A DNA stretch of 64,000 nucleotides from Deinococcus sp. QL22 (GTDB lineage Bacteria > Deinococcota > Deinococci > Deinococcales > Deinococcaceae). The notes under the pieces were generated by a model. The model was not told the DNA's origin and searched no databases. It saw only the letters and a list, made by a program, of their open reading frames with translations. The stretch spans positions 1,267,501 to 1,331,500 of the forward strand of contig NZ_CP097149.1 in NCBI RefSeq assembly GCF_023370075.1, given 5' to 3'. This document shows, in pieces, positions 42,696-54,453 of this stretch; position 1 is the first letter of the stretch, and each line of letters begins with the position of its first letter. Made by a program: the position numbers and the translations under genes.

Positions 42696-44711
42696 ATGTC
42701 CACTAGTCCAGAGCAGGCCAGCACAGAGCAGGTCATGGGTCAGACCTCCAGCGTGGCGCAACTGAGCGTAAATACCATCCGCACCCTCAGCATCGACGGT
42801 GTGCAGCAGGCCAACAGCGGCCATCCCGGTGCGCCGCTGGGAGCCGCTCCGATGGCCTATGTGGTGTGGCAGGACTTCCTGCGCCACAACCCCAAAAACC
42901 CCGAGTGGGCAGGCCGTGACCGCTTTGTGCTGTCGGCAGGCCACGCCAGCATGCTCATCTACTCGCTGCTGCACCTGACCGGCTACGACATGCCGCTAGA
43001 GGACATCAAAAACTTCCGTCAATGGGGCAGCAAGACGCCCGGCCACCCGGAGTTTTTTCATACCAAGGGGCTGGACGCCACCACCGGGCCGCTGGGTCAG
43101 GGCGCGGCGATGACGGTGGGTATGGCGATGGCCGAGGCGCACCTGGCTGCCCGCTACAACCGCCCCGAATTCCCCGTGTTCGGCAACTACATCTACTCCA
43201 TCCTGGGCGACGGCGACTTGCAGGAAGGCGTGAACCACGAGTCGGCAGCGCTGGCCGGGCATCTGAAGCTGGGCCAACTGATCTGGCTGCACGACGACAA
43301 TCAGGTACAACTGGACACCGCCACCGACAAGGCCGAGTCCGAAGACACCTCCGAGCGGTACCGCGCTTACGGCTGGCAAGTGCTGCGCGTGCAGGACGGC
43401 AACAATCTGGACGAGATTCGCGCCGCCATTGAGCAGGCCAAGGCCAACAAGGATCAGCCCACCCTGATTCATGTGCGTACCGTGATCGGCTTCGGCAGCC
43501 CCCGCGCAGGCACCAGCAAGGCGCATGGCGAACCCCTGGGCGCAGAAGGCGTGGCCGCCACCAAAGCCGCACTGGGTTGGGACTTCCCGCCCTTTACGGT
43601 GCCGGGCGAAGTGAAGGCCCACATGGACGCCACCGCACGCGGCGCGGAGCAGGAAGGCCAGTGGAACGAGATGATGGCGGGCTACCACGCCGCCCACCCC
43701 GAACTGGCTGCCGAACTGGACGCCATGCTGGCCCGCGAACTGCCTGCCAATCTGGCCGATGCGCTGCCCAACTATGAAGTGGGCGGCAAGGCTTCGGGCA
43801 CCCGCGTCAGCAGCGGCGAAATCATCAACGCGCTAGCAAAAGTGGTGCCCGGTCTGATGGGCGGCAGCGCCGACCTGAGTGGCAGCACCAAAACCACTAT
43901 TACCGACGGCGGTACGCTGGACAGCAGCAATTACGCGGGCCGCAACGTGTACTTCGGCGTGCGTGAATTCGGCATGGCTGCCGCCGCCAACGGCCTGAGC
44001 CTGTTTGGTGGCCTGCGCCCGATGGTAGGCACGTTCCTGGTGTTCGCCGATTACCTCAAGCCCGCCTTCCGCCTGTCGGCCCTGCAGATGCAGCCCGTGA
44101 CCTATGTGTTGACGCACGACTCCATCGGTCTCGGCGAAGACGGACCCACGCACCAGCCCATCGAGCAACTGGCGATGCTGCGTTCGGTGCCCGGCGCACA
44201 GGTGATCCGCCCCGCCGACGCCAACGAAACTGCCGCCGCGTGGCTTATGGCGCTGGAATACGGCAAAGGCCCCACCGCCCTGATCCTGTCCCGTCAGGAT
44301 TTGCCGATCTTGCCCCGCAACCATGCAGGCGTGAAAAAGGGTGCGTATGTGCTGCGTGACGCCGACAACGCACAGGTGATTCTGGTGGCCAGCGGCAGCG
44401 AAGTTGCCCTGGCACTCAGCAGTGCCGACGCATTGGCCGCCGAGGGCATCGGTGCCCGCGTGGTGTCTATGCCCTGCATGGAGGTGTTCCGCGCTCAAGA
44501 CCGCAGCTACCGCGACAGCGTGCTGACCCCCGGCGTGAAGCGCGTGGCAATAGAAGCCGCCACCAAGCAGCCCTGGTACGAGTGGGTCGGCCTGGAAGGC
44601 GCGGTGATCGGCATGGACACCTTCGGTGCATCGGCCCCCGCCCCCATCCTGTTCGAGAAATTCGGCTTCAGCGTGCCCAACGTGGTAAAGACGGTCAAAG
44701 CCCTGCTCTAA
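42696..44711 (+). CDS. tkt: Transketolase
   Basis: A 671-residue thiamine-diphosphate enzyme of the pentose phosphate pathway. Features include [31 protein letters not shown], the ThDP motif [12 protein letters not shown], and the pyrimidine-domain [17 protein letters not shown] with its Glu, then [24 protein letters not shown] lies 7 nt before the ATG. Length is normal for the family. A strong terminator follows. Confidence 0.97.
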   Translation: MSTSPEQASTEQVMGQTSSVAQLSVNTIRTLSIDGVQQANSGHPGAPLGAAPMAYVVWQDFLRHNPKNPEWAGRDRFVLSAGHASMLIYSLLHLTGYDMPLEDIKNFRQWGSKTPGHPEFFHTKGLDATTGPLGQGAAMTVGMAMAEAHLAARYNRPEFPVFGNYIYSILGDGDLQEGVNHESAALAGHLKLGQLIWLHDDNQVQLDTATDKAESEDTSERYRAYGWQVLRVQDGNNLDEIRAAIEQAKANKDQPTLIHVRTVIGFGSPRAGTSKAHGEPLGAEGVAATKAALGWDFPPFTVPGEVKAHMDATARGAEQEGQWNEMMAGYHAAHPELAAELDAMLARELPANLADALPNYEVGGKASGTRVSSGEIINALAKVVPGLMGGSADLSGSTKTTITDGGTLDSSNYAGRNVYFGVREFGMAAAANGLSLFGGLRPMVGTFLVFADYLKPAFRLSALQMQPVTYVLTHDSIGLGEDGPTHQPIEQLAMLRSVPGAQVIRPADANETAAAWLMALEYGKGPTALILSRQDLPILPRNHAGVKKGAYVLRDADNAQVILVASGSEVALALSSADALAAEGIGARVVSMPCMEVFRAQDRSYRDSVLTPGVKRVAIEAATKQPWYEWVGLEGAVIGMDTFGASAPAPILFEKFGFSVPNVVKTVKALL

Positions 44712-44725
44712 GCCTCAAGCCCTTC

Positions 44726-44766
44726 AAAACACCCACCCCTTACTGCTCGGGGGTGGGTGTTTTCTT
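44726..44766 (+). terminator. Terminator of tkt
   Basis: AAAACACCCACCCC pairs with GGGGTGGGTGTTTT across a 10-nt loop, followed by CTTT, 14 nt after the stop. Confidence 0.9.
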
Positions 44767-44857
44767 TGGTCAGGTCCAAGACCTTCTGAGGCTTCTGCCT
44801 GTATTTGCTACATATGCTCTAAAGGACAAAGCAGGCTGGGGCGTGTGAAATAAGCGC

Positions 44858-45757
44858 ATGACCTCAGACCAGACAGGCCAGCCGGAAACCGCCGCCATTC
44901 AGGACATGCCCGAACAGGTGCCCGCCGAAACGCAAAGTGAGCAACCGGGCAGCGAAGCAGAAATGAGCGTGGCCCCTGTCGTGGTGCGCGACAACTACCG
45001 GGGCAGTGGCAAACTGGAAGGCAAAGTCGCCCTCATTACAGGCGGCGACAGCGGCATCGGACGGGCGGTGGCGGTACATTTTGCGCGGGAAGGCGCAGAC
45101 GTGGCGCTGCTGTATCTGGACGAACACGAGGACGCCAAAGCCACCGCCGAGATGATTGAGGGCGAGGGCCGCCAATGCCTGACCATCGCGGGCGACGTGG
45201 GCGACCCCCAGATTGCCAAAGACGCCGTGCAGCAAACGGTGGACAAGTTTGGCCGCCTCGATATCGTGGTGAACAATGCCGCCGAGCAGCACCCGCAGGA
45301 GAGCCTGACCGACATCACGCCGGAGCAGTTGCAGGCCACCTTCCGCACTAACGTCTTCGGCATGTTTTACGTGACTCAGGCGGCACTGCCCCATCTGAAA
45401 GAGGGCGCGAGCATCATCAACACGACCAGCATCACAGCCTACAAGGGCAGCCCGGAACTGCTGGATTATTCCAGTACCAAGGGCGCACAGGTGGCCTTTA
45501 CCCGCAGCCTCAGCCAGGCGCTGGCCGAACAGGGCATCCGCGTGAATGCGGTGGCTCCCGGCCCGATCTGGACGCCCCTGATTCCCTCTACCTTTGACGC
45601 CAAACGGGTCGGCGAACACGGCGCAGATGTACCCCTGAAACGCCCCGGCCAACCCGCCGAAGTTGCGCCCGCCTATGTGTATCTGGCGAGTGAGGATAGC
45701 AGCTACGTAACGGGCCAGGTGATGCATGTGAACGGGGGCGAAGTCGTCAACGGGTAA
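44858..45757 (+). CDS. SDR-family NAD(P)-dependent oxidoreductase
   Basis: A 299-residue short-chain dehydrogenase with a 45-residue acidic N-terminal extension. Cofactor loop ITGGDSGIGRAVA (about residues 60-72), NNAAEQHP, the catalytic Ser in TTSITAYKG and the YSSTK active site are present, and the end reads YVTGQVMHVNGGEVV. The extension and internal sequence resemble the YghA/general-stress SDR subgroup. Substrate unknown. Confidence 0.9.
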   Translation: MTSDQTGQPETAAIQDMPEQVPAETQSEQPGSEAEMSVAPVVVRDNYRGSGKLEGKVALITGGDSGIGRAVAVHFAREGADVALLYLDEHEDAKATAEMIEGEGRQCLTIAGDVGDPQIAKDAVQQTVDKFGRLDIVVNNAAEQHPQESLTDITPEQLQATFRTNVFGMFYVTQAALPHLKEGASIINTTSITAYKGSPELLDYSSTKGAQVAFTRSLSQALAEQGIRVNAVAPGPIWTPLIPSTFDAKRVGEHGADVPLKRPGQPAEVAPAYVYLASEDSSYVTGQVMHVNGGEVVNG

Positions 45758-45771
45758 GGATCGGACAACAG

Positions 45772-45825
45772 AAGGTGGATCGTAGACCGTGGTCAAAGCT
45801 CAACCCACGGTCTACGATCCACCTT
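45772..45825. terminator. Perfect 21-bp palindrome between convergent genes
   Basis: A perfect inverted repeat (45772-45792 with 45805-45825, 12-nt loop) lies between the SDR and the E2 gene stops. Arms begin AAGGTGGATCGTAGACC. It can serve as a bidirectional terminator, and it belongs to the GTGGATCGT palindrome family also at 29588. Confidence 0.75.
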
Positions 45826-45837
45826 TCACGTTCCCTG

Positions 45838-47400
<1,563 letters not shown>

Positions 47401-47461
47401 GAGTTACCTCGGGTGTGAAATATGGAGCGTGGGAATAAATCAAGCTCCGAATGAATTGTGT

Positions 47462-47707
47462 TCAGCGCAGGAGGAAGGCCCGCAGCAGGCCGTAGACCAT
47501 CAAAATCACGCCCAGAATCTTGATCCAGCGCTCGTCGCCCGCGTAGAACCATGCCGCCAAGCCCAACAGTAAGAACATCGCGCCGATGCACAGGCTTTGC
47601 CACGGTTCGGGTAAGCGGCCTGCCTGCGAGTACAAGCCAAAGCCGATCAGCAGGCCGATGGTGCCGAGGAAGGGGCGTAGGAAGTTGGGGTTCATGGCTT
47701 TTAGCAT
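47462..47707 (-). CDS. Small membrane protein within the bkd operon
   Basis: An 81-residue protein with three hydrophobic segments (FLGTIGLLIGFGLYS, SLCIGAMFLLLGLAAWFYAG, ILGVILMVYGLLRAFLL). It lies 6 nt after the E1beta stop and 61 nt before E2, so it must be co-transcribed. No known family; it may begin at the second Met (MNPNF). It could anchor or merely hitch-hike with the complex. Confidence 0.65.
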   Translation of the reverse strand: MLKAMNPNFLRPFLGTIGLLIGFGLYSQAGRLPEPWQSLCIGAMFLLLGLAAWFYAGDERWIKILGVILMVYGLLRAFLLR

Positions 47708-47713
47708 AGAAGG

Positions 47714-48742
47714 TCAGTAGTTCAAAGCCTTGACGCAGGCCGCCGTGATGCGGTTGGGGCCGGGCAGATACACCTTGTCCTGCACATACGGATAGGGCGT
47801 ATCGAAGCCCGCGACCTGTCCCACCGGAGCCAGCAGCGAGTCGAAGGCCTGCTCCTGAATCACGTAGGCTACCTCGCCCATAAAGTTGCTGATGCGCGGG
47901 GCCTCGCTGACGAGCACGGCTCGGCCCGTTTTTTGCACACTGCTGAGGACGAGTTCTCGATCCCAAGGCACCAGGCTTCGCAGATCGATGACCTCCACGC
48001 TCACGCCTTCTGCGGCCAATGCGGCGGCGGCCCGCTCCGCGTCGGGCATCACGCCGCCGTAGCCCACCAGCGTCAGGTCAGTGCCTTCCCGCCGAATCGC
48101 GCCCTCGCCAATTTTCACGATGTAATCATGGCTGGGCACTTCACCTTTGGCGGCGCGGTACAGCCGCTTGGGTTCAAAGTAGATCACCGGGTCCTCTCCG
48201 CGAATGGCGGCTTTCAGCAGGCCTTTGGCGTCGTAGGGCGTGCTGGGCATCACCACTTTCAGGCCCGGCGTGTGCGTGAAGTAACTTTCGGGACTCTGGC
48301 TATGGTGGTGTCCGCCCTTGACGCCGCCGCCGCTGGGCGTGCGAATGATCATGGGCGCGGTAAATTGCCCACCACTGCGGTACCGGATTTTGGCCGCCTG
48401 ACTGATGATCTGATCGAAGCCCGGCCCCATGTAATCGGCAAACTGAATTTCGGCGATGGGACGCAGACCACGCACGGCCATGCCCACTGCCGCGCCCACC
48501 ACGCTGGCTTCAGAGAGCGGCGTATCAAACACTCGGCGCGGGCCAAATTCGGCCTGAAGTCCGGCAGTAGCAAGAAAAACCCCGCCGCGTGCGCCTACAT
48601 CCTCGCCAAACACCACTACCCGGTCATCGCGGGCCAATTCTTCACGCATGGCTTCCGTCACGGCCTGAATCAGTGTGAGGGTGCGTGTTTCACCCGTCTG
48701 TGCTTGCCCGGTCTGAGCGGATCGGTCTTGGGTGGCCGTCAT
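47714..48742 (-). CDS. bkdA2: 2-oxoisovalerate dehydrogenase E1 beta subunit
   Basis: A 342-residue beta subunit. Landmarks are [20 protein letters not shown] with its ThDP-contacting Glu, [38 protein letters not shown] and [21 protein letters not shown]. Its ATG overlaps the E1alpha stop (ATGA). Branched-chain type is favoured by overall pattern. Confidence 0.92.
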   Translation of the reverse strand: MTATQDRSAQTGQAQTGETRTLTLIQAVTEAMREELARDDRVVVFGEDVGARGGVFLATAGLQAEFGPRRVFDTPLSEASVVGAAVGMAVRGLRPIAEIQFADYMGPGFDQIISQAAKIRYRSGGQFTAPMIIRTPSGGGVKGGHHHSQSPESYFTHTPGLKVVMPSTPYDAKGLLKAAIRGEDPVIYFEPKRLYRAAKGEVPSHDYIVKIGEGAIRREGTDLTLVGYGGVMPDAERAAAALAAEGVSVEVIDLRSLVPWDRELVLSSVQKTGRAVLVSEAPRISNFMGEVAYVIQEQAFDSLLAPVGQVAGFDTPYPYVQDKVYLPGPNRITAACVKALNY

Positions 48743-49902
48743 TTCTGCCCCTCCTGCTCGGCCCGCACAAAGGCGGCCTGCTCACGCAGATGGGGCGGCG
48801 TATCGGCGTACACATCCTCGAACATGATGCGCCAGTCGGGCTGCCCGGTGGCTTCGGCCTTCAGCACGTCGGCGTCGACGGCCCGGTGAACCGACGAGAT
48901 CAGGTTGGCGCGTTCCTCGGCGTCTACCGGGTGGCCCAGGTGCGCCAACAGCCCTTCTATGCGGGCAATCGGGTCGCGGGCCAGCCAGGAGTTCACCTCG
49001 TCGCGGGTGCGGTAGTTCTTTTCGGCGTCAGCATCAGCGTTGCTGTGAGAACCCACGCGGTAGGTCAGACATTCCACCAGCGCGGGGCCATTGCCTGCCC
49101 GCACCCATTCGGCGGCGTGTCCGCAGACTTCCATGACGGCCACAATATCGTTGCCATCGACATAAAATCCCGGCATCCCGTAGGCCTTGGCCTTGATATG
49201 GATGTTTGGGCTGGCGGTCTGGGCAGCCAGATTGGTGCTGATGGCCCACTGGTTGTTCTCGCACACGAACAACGCCGGAGCTTTGGCCGCGCCCGCCATG
49301 TTCAGGCCCGCGTGCCAGTCGCCCTCACTGGTCGCGCCGTCGCCAAAGGTACACAGGGTAATTTCATCAGTGCCGAGATACTTTTGGGCCATCGCGTTAC
49401 CCGCTGCGGGCGGCACCTGCGAAGCGATGCTGGAACTGATAGACACGAAATTCTTGCTGGCACTGCCAAAGTGATGCGGCATCTGGCGGCCCTTGCACAG
49501 GTCGGAATTGGTGCCGAGGCACTGGCTGATCAGGTCGATCATGGGCACACCCATGGCTAATCCCAGCGTGTGGTCGCGGTAATAGGGCCACACCCAATCG
49601 TGGCCCACGCGGATAGAGCGGGCCAGCCCGACCTGCGTGGCTTCCATGCCGCTGGACTGGGCATAAAAGGTCGTGCGCCCTTGCCGCAGCAGCGTCACCA
49701 GTTTGCGGTCAAACTCGCGGGCACGCACCATCTCGTGGTGCAGTTCTCGCAGCAGTTCTGGCGTGTAACGAACGGGCAACTCGCGTACAGGACGGCCATC
49801 TTCGGCTACCCAGCGCAACGGCTCGGGGGAAAAGGGTTCGATGGGGCTGGAAGATAAAGAGGTCAATTCGGTGCTGGGTGTGGGTTGTGAAGCGGTCGTC
49901 AT
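48739..49902 (-). CDS. bkdA1: 2-oxoisovalerate dehydrogenase E1 alpha subunit
   Basis: A 387-residue alpha subunit. The ThDP motif is [18 protein letters not shown] with ENNQWAIS, and the phosphorylation-loop region is [19 protein letters not shown], as in branched-chain E1. ATG 49902 is chosen because GAGGAGG lies 7 nt upstream. It opens the four-gene operon that degrades the oxoacids of Val, Leu and Ile to acyl-CoA precursors of branched fatty acids. Confidence 0.92.
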   Translation of the reverse strand: MTTASQPTPSTELTSLSSSPIEPFSPEPLRWVAEDGRPVRELPVRYTPELLRELHHEMVRAREFDRKLVTLLRQGRTTFYAQSSGMEATQVGLARSIRVGHDWVWPYYRDHTLGLAMGVPMIDLISQCLGTNSDLCKGRQMPHHFGSASKNFVSISSSIASQVPPAAGNAMAQKYLGTDEITLCTFGDGATSEGDWHAGLNMAGAAKAPALFVCENNQWAISTNLAAQTASPNIHIKAKAYGMPGFYVDGNDIVAVMEVCGHAAEWVRAGNGPALVECLTYRVGSHSNADADAEKNYRTRDEVNSWLARDPIARIEGLLAHLGHPVDAEERANLISSVHRAVDADVLKAEATGQPDWRIMFEDVYADTPPHLREQAAFVRAEQEGQK

Positions 49903-50442
49903 GACCGGGCCTCCTCGGATGCATAGGGGAAATGCGGAGTGGGATTGGGATGCAGCAGGCGGCAAAAGGCACGGGCAATAGCTCAAGCTCTGGCCTCCTT
50001 CTGCTGTAGAAATCTGTCTAGCAAACGCTCGTTAGGTATCTTATACGGATTTGGCCCGTTTCGCCGCGCCCAGGGAAAAAGAGACGGCTGGGTGCGGGTT
50101 TGATTACAGAGCAGGTCTGACCAAACTGGGCAGATTGCTTCCAGTTCGCTGGGCTGGGCACTGACGAGATCGCAAGTAGTGAGACGCACTGGCTGAAGCT
50201 GTCGCGGGGCACTGCTGAGGATCAGGGGTGTCTGGTAGTGCTGGACGGGGTTGGAAACAAGGGGCGGGGCTGAACCTCGCACCGGTGGCCCCCTCACCCC
50301 GCTGCTTTGGCAGCGCCCCCCTCTCCTCAATCCGTTCCAGTCCCACAAGGGGTCAGAGCAACGGCTTTCATTGGAGTTGGAAGCCTTTCTTAGATCCTCA
50401 GACCCTTGACACTTAGCCACCTTCCAGACTGGCAGCCTACGT
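49903..50442. other. 540-nt intergenic region with a dispersed repeat
   Basis: No gene is convincing. It should hold the bkd operon promoter: TATAAGAT on the minus strand near 50040 is a candidate -10. The right half contains the second copy of the intergenic repeat (50282 onward) and ends in CTTAGA- and TTAGCC-containing sequence near the class V aminotransferase stop. Confidence 0.5.
50282..50425. repeat. Dispersed intergenic repeat, copy 2
   Basis: CCGGTGGCCCCCTCACCCC, GCTG, CTTTGGCAG and CCCCTCTCC repeat the block at 21929, with one extra base and a different middle, then CTTAGATCCTCAGACCC as a tail comparable to CTTAGACCCTCGACCC near 22010. Confidence 0.7.
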
Positions 50443-52044
50443 TCAATACGCGAAAAACACCAAGTCTGCCGGAATATGCGCCGGAATACTTCTCTGCTCC
50501 AGATCGGGCACGAGGGCCGCCACCCGCGCCTCAGCTTCGGCCAGATACGCCTCGTAGGGCACGTCTCCCCCACTGCGCTCTGGGCGGGCGTCGCCAAACA
50601 AATCCAGCGGGGCAGTGTCGGCCTCATGCGTCCACGCGCCGGAACCCCAATTGAAGTGATACAGCGATAAAAACCGTTCGCCGCATGCCGCCACGAACTC
50701 TATAGCGTCCAGCAAAAACTCTATTTCCACGTCGGTGGCCCAGGGTGCGAGGTTCAGGCGCGTCCAGCCGGGTTTCAGGCCGTCCATCTCACCCAAGACG
50801 CAGTTCAGGTAGCGCTCGCTGCGTTCCTCATCTATGCCCAGCAGCACATGACCGTATGGCCCGGCACAGGCGCACCCGCCCCGTGCCTGAATGCCGAACA
50901 GGTCGTTCAGCAGGCGCACCACGAAGCGGGGATGCAGGAACGCGCCCGACTCGGTGCGGATCAGGAACGATAGGAAGGCCAGCCGTGGAGCCTCTGGGTT
51001 GCCCAGCAGATGTACGCGCTTGTTGGGGGTCAGGCGCGACATGGCGCGTGAAAACAACTCGTGTTCACGCGCCGTCAGCGCCTTCACACCCAACTCCTCT
51101 TTGACTTTGAAGGCCAGCGCGGTGCGAATTTTGCCCAGAATGGCGGGCGTTCCGGCGTCCTCACGGGCCTCGATGTCGTCTATGTAAGCGTGCTTGGTGC
51201 GGCTCACGTAGCGCACTGTGCCGCCGCCCGCCGTACTCGGAACCGTCAGGCGATACAGATGCTCCTGAAAGCACAGCAAGCCGGGCGTGCCGGGGCCACC
51301 GACGAACTTATGCGGGCTGAGAAAAACCGCGTCGTAACCGTCTGCCTTGCCGGGCTTCATATCGATCTGCACATAGGGGCCACTGGCCGCAAAGTCGAAG
51401 CAGGCAAACGCCCCATTCGCGTGCAAGATTCGGGCCACCGTGCGCGTATCGGTCAGCAGGCCAGTCACGTTGCTGGCCGCGCTGAAGGAACCGATCTTGG
51501 GCCGACGCACAAACTCTGGGGCCTTCAGCAGCGTCACCAGCGCATCCAGATCAAGATTGCCGCGCTCGCACAGCGGGACTTCCACCACTTCCGCCAACGT
51601 TTCCCGCCAACTGACCTCGTTGCTGTGGTGCTCGTAGGGGCCAACGAACACCACCGGGCGCTCGTGGGCAGGCATGGTGTTCAGGGTGGCGGCGCGGTGG
51701 GCTTCCGGCACGCTGAGGCCCAGAATGTCTTGTAGCCGCCTCACCGCCGCCGTACTCCCCGATCCGCAGTACACCAGCTTGCAGGTAGCGTCGCCGCCCA
51801 GTTGCCCCTTCACGTATTCGGCGGCCTGATGCGCCAGATGCGTGGTCTGTGCACCTGTCGCGCTGTCCTCGGTGTGGGTGTTGGCATACAGCGGCAGCGC
51901 CAGCGTTTGCACCCGCTCCTCTATGCTGCGCAGCGCCCGCCCGGACGCCACGTAGTCGGCATAAGTCACGCGGCGAGGCCCGAACGGGGTGCGAATCAGG
52001 GTGTCCGTTCCGATCAAGTCAGCACGCAGCGAGGCAAAGTCCAT
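50443..52044 (-). CDS. Class V aminotransferase / cysteine-desulfurase-like PLP protein
   Basis: A 533-residue fold-type I PLP enzyme, longer than usual cysteine desulfurases. The PLP Lys lies in FLSPHKFVGGPGTPG. Other motifs are YCGSGSTAAVRRLQ, VGPYEHHSNEVSWRET, CFDFAASGPY and the Cys-rich GGCACAGPYGHVLLGI. The last 100 residues are an extension. The substrate is unclear; sulfur mobilisation or an isopenicillin-epimerase-like reaction are options. TAAGAT lies 6 nt before the ATG. Confidence 0.85.
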   Translation of the reverse strand: MDFASLRADLIGTDTLIRTPFGPRRVTYADYVASGRALRSIEERVQTLALPLYANTHTEDSATGAQTTHLAHQAAEYVKGQLGGDATCKLVYCGSGSTAAVRRLQDILGLSVPEAHRAATLNTMPAHERPVVFVGPYEHHSNEVSWRETLAEVVEVPLCERGNLDLDALVTLLKAPEFVRRPKIGSFSAASNVTGLLTDTRTVARILHANGAFACFDFAASGPYVQIDMKPGKADGYDAVFLSPHKFVGGPGTPGLLCFQEHLYRLTVPSTAGGGTVRYVSRTKHAYIDDIEAREDAGTPAILGKIRTALAFKVKEELGVKALTAREHELFSRAMSRLTPNKRVHLLGNPEAPRLAFLSFLIRTESGAFLHPRFVVRLLNDLFGIQARGGCACAGPYGHVLLGIDEERSERYLNCVLGEMDGLKPGWTRLNLAPWATDVEIEFLLDAIEFVAACGERFLSLYHFNWGSGAWTHEADTAPLDLFGDARPERSGGDVPYEAYLAEAEARVAALVPDLEQRSIPAHIPADLVFFAY

Positions 52045-52152
52045 GAAGTCATCTTAATCTGTAAGCCGGTTAGCCACTGTGATGGACTGGCAGCCAGACC
52101 GTAACCCAGCGCCGCGCAATCTCTGCCCCCGCCCACTACACTCTTTTCTGAG

Positions 52153-53958
52153 ATGAGCGGCGTGCAGACGGGATGGAACGTAATCGTAATCGGGGGCGGC
52201 CACGCGGGGTTGGAAGCGGCGTGGGCGGCGGCCAAATATGCGCGGGTGGCGCTGTTGGTCGGCAATCCTTCGACCATTGGCCGGATGCCCTGCAACCCGG
52301 CAGTGGGCGGCCCTGGCAAAAGCCAACTGGTCTTTGAAGTTCAGGCGCTGGGCGGCCTGATGGGACAACTGGCCGACGCCACCGCCATCCATACCCGCGT
52401 GTTGAACGCCAGCAAGGGGCCGGCGGTGCAGTCGCTCCGGGTGCAAAATGAGCGCGATGCCTACGCCGAATACGCGCAGGACGTGATTCTGGGACACAGC
52501 GGCCTAGATGTGGTGCGTGGAGAGGCCGCCGATCTGGAGAGCGACGGGCAGGGCGGCTGGTGGGTCATCACGACGGACGGGCGCAGGCTGGCGGCCCGCA
52601 GCGTGGTCATCGCGGCAGGCACCTTTATGCGGGCGGTGACGTGGTACGGACGCCAATCCCGCCCCGAAGGACGACAGGGCGAACCGCCTTCCCGTTTCTT
52701 GTCGGAGCCGTTGGCGCGGGCCGGACATGTGCTGAAGCGCTATAAAACGGGGACGCCGCCACGTGTACGGGCCGACGCAGTTCGCTTTGAAGACCTTCTG
52801 GAGATTCCCGCTGACCCCAACCCACGCGGCTTTACGGGGCAGCCCGGCCCACGCGCTACCCGCTCCCCCACTTGGCAGACCTACACCACCCCCGAAACCC
52901 ACCGTCTGATTCAGGAAAACTTGCACGAGTCGCCGATGTACGCCGGAGACATCGAGGGCCTAGGGCCGCGCTATTGCCCCAGCATTGAGGACAAGGTGGT
53001 GCGGTTTGCCCACCATGACCGCCATCTGCTGTTTGTGGAACCCGATGGTATAGAAACGAGTGAGGTGTATTTGCAGGGCTTCAGCTCCTCGCTGCCGCCG
53101 CATCTGCAAGACCGTCTGGTACGTACCTTACCCGGCTTTGAACAAGCCGTAATTCAGCGCTACGCCTACGCCGTGGAATACGATGTGGTGGATTCCACCG
53201 AATTGACCCTGAATCTCGAATCTCGCCAGTTGCCTGGAGTCTTCACGGCGGGGCAGATCAACGGCACCAGTGGCTATGAGGAAGCCGCCGCCCAGGGCCT
53301 GGTGGCCGGAACTGCCGCCGCCCGCCGCGCCGAAGGCTTGCCCGAGCAGTTTATTGGCCGCGAGACAGGGTATCTAGGCGTGATGCTGGACGATCTGGTG
53401 TTCAAAGGGAGCGACGAACCCTACCGCATGATGACCAGCCGCGTAGAACACCGCCTGCTGATGCGGCAGGACAACGCCGACGAACGCCTGACGCCGCTGG
53501 GGCATGAACTGGGCTTGGTAGATGAGGGCGAGCGAGACCGTGTGGCCGCCAAATACGGGCGAGTGGCCGACGCTGTGGCCGAGTTGAATCGCCAGCGCGT
53601 ACAGGGCCACACAGGGGATGCCTGGTTGCGCCGCCCGGAATTCACACTGCCGGATGTGGAGGCGTTAGGCTTCACTTTGCCTGCGCTGGACGCCACCGAG
53701 CGGGAAGCACTGGAAATACGGGTGAAATATGCAGGCTACATCGCACGCGCTGAAACCCAGCTGAAGTCGGAAGGGCGGGCGCGGGAACTGAGTCTGGCGG
53801 GCGTAGATTTTGCGGGAATCATCGCTCTGTCGAACGAAGCCCGCGAGAAGCTGGGCCGGGTGCGTCCCTTGACCGTGGAACAAGCGGCCCGCGTGCCGGG
53901 TGTGCGCCACGCCGACATCAGCGCCCTGCTGGTGCACCTGAAACGTCAAACGATCTGA
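52153..53958 (+). CDS. mnmG: tRNA uridine-5-carboxymethylaminomethyl modification enzyme MnmG
   Basis: A 601-residue FAD and NADH enzyme that, with MnmE, modifies U34 of certain tRNAs. The FAD loop is [21 protein letters not shown], with [20 protein letters not shown] and the catalytic-Cys-bearing [12 protein letters not shown] and [13 protein letters not shown] blocks. Length is slightly below the usual 620-630. It opens the gid-par region, with parS-like sites right after its stop. TACACT precedes the ATG by 10 nt. Confidence 0.96.
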   Translation: MSGVQTGWNVIVIGGGHAGLEAAWAAAKYARVALLVGNPSTIGRMPCNPAVGGPGKSQLVFEVQALGGLMGQLADATAIHTRVLNASKGPAVQSLRVQNERDAYAEYAQDVILGHSGLDVVRGEAADLESDGQGGWWVITTDGRRLAARSVVIAAGTFMRAVTWYGRQSRPEGRQGEPPSRFLSEPLARAGHVLKRYKTGTPPRVRADAVRFEDLLEIPADPNPRGFTGQPGPRATRSPTWQTYTTPETHRLIQENLHESPMYAGDIEGLGPRYCPSIEDKVVRFAHHDRHLLFVEPDGIETSEVYLQGFSSSLPPHLQDRLVRTLPGFEQAVIQRYAYAVEYDVVDSTELTLNLESRQLPGVFTAGQINGTSGYEEAAAQGLVAGTAAARRAEGLPEQFIGRETGYLGVMLDDLVFKGSDEPYRMMTSRVEHRLLMRQDNADERLTPLGHELGLVDEGERDRVAAKYGRVADAVAELNRQRVQGHTGDAWLRRPEFTLPDVEALGFTLPALDATEREALEIRVKYAGYIARAETQLKSEGRARELSLAGVDFAGIIALSNEAREKLGRVRPLTVEQAARVPGVRHADISALLVHLKRQTI

Positions 53959-53962
53959 GAAT

Positions 53963-53989
53963 GTTTCACGGGAAACCTGACGGTGAAAC
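53963..53989. other. parS-like site 1
   Basis: GTTTCACGGGAAAC (53963-53976) differs by one base from the widespread parS core GTTTCACGTGAAAC. It is followed by CTGACG and a further GTGAAAC (53983-53989), which is the exact complement of the first GTTTCAC. It lies 5 nt after the mnmG stop. ParB encoded at 56 kb is the expected binder. Confidence 0.7.
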
Positions 53990-54033
53990 AAATCTGGGTC
54001 GCAAACGGAGATGGAGCGCTTGACCTCAGCTGC

Positions 54034-54060
54034 GTTTCACGGGAAACTTGACGGTGAAAC
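54034..54060. other. parS-like site 2
   Basis: GTTTCACGGGAAAC (54034-54047), then TTGACG and GTGAAAC (54054-54060). It repeats site 1 with one spacer base changed, 71 nt downstream, and ends exactly at the ATG of the LAGLIDADG-like gene, so ParB binding there could affect that gene. Confidence 0.7.
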
Positions 54061-54453
54061 ATGGATAAGCCCACTGATCCTTCCGTTCCCACTCCTCCCT
54101 TCGATCAGGGACTCCTGCTGGGCATCCTGATTGGTGAAGGGCACTTCGGCGGCGACGGCAAGCAGCCCCACATCACGCTGAGGATGCACACCCGCCACCG
54201 CAAACTGTTTGAAGCCATGCTGCGAATCTGCCCCGGCTCGCGCCTATACGGCCCCTACGACCACGGGGGACGCCAGTATTACCAGTGGATGGCGCGGGGC
54301 AAAGTGCTGCGCGAACAGCTGGTGCCGCTGCTGGACGCGCTGCCAATGGCCGAATTGGATGACCATGTATTTGAACGCTACACAGATATGAAAACGAGGT
54401 ACGGCCTGATGAACACACCCGATTTGACCCCTGAAACGCAGGGCACGCCATGA
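54061..54453 (+). CDS. LAGLIDADG-like small protein
   Basis: A 130-residue protein whose [17 protein letters not shown] (residues about 18-34) matches the LAGLIDADG helix, followed by [20 protein letters not shown] and a YYQWMARG segment as in single-motif homing-endonuclease folds. The conserved acidic position is a Glu (IGEG). No intron or intein surrounds it. It overlaps rsmG by 4 nt and abuts parS-like site 2. It may be a DNA-binding protein derived from an endonuclease; activity is unknown. Confidence 0.72.
   Translation: MDKPTDPSVPTPPFDQGLLLGILIGEGHFGGDGKQPHITLRMHTRHRKLFEAMLRICPGSRLYGPYDHGGRQYYQWMARGKVLREQLVPLLDALPMAELDDHVFERYTDMKTRYGLMNTPDLTPETQGTP

Noticed and set aside
49983..50627. 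Open frame antisense across the bkd upstream region and aminotransferase 3' end
   Set aside because: It crosses the dispersed repeat and has no recognisable protein features.
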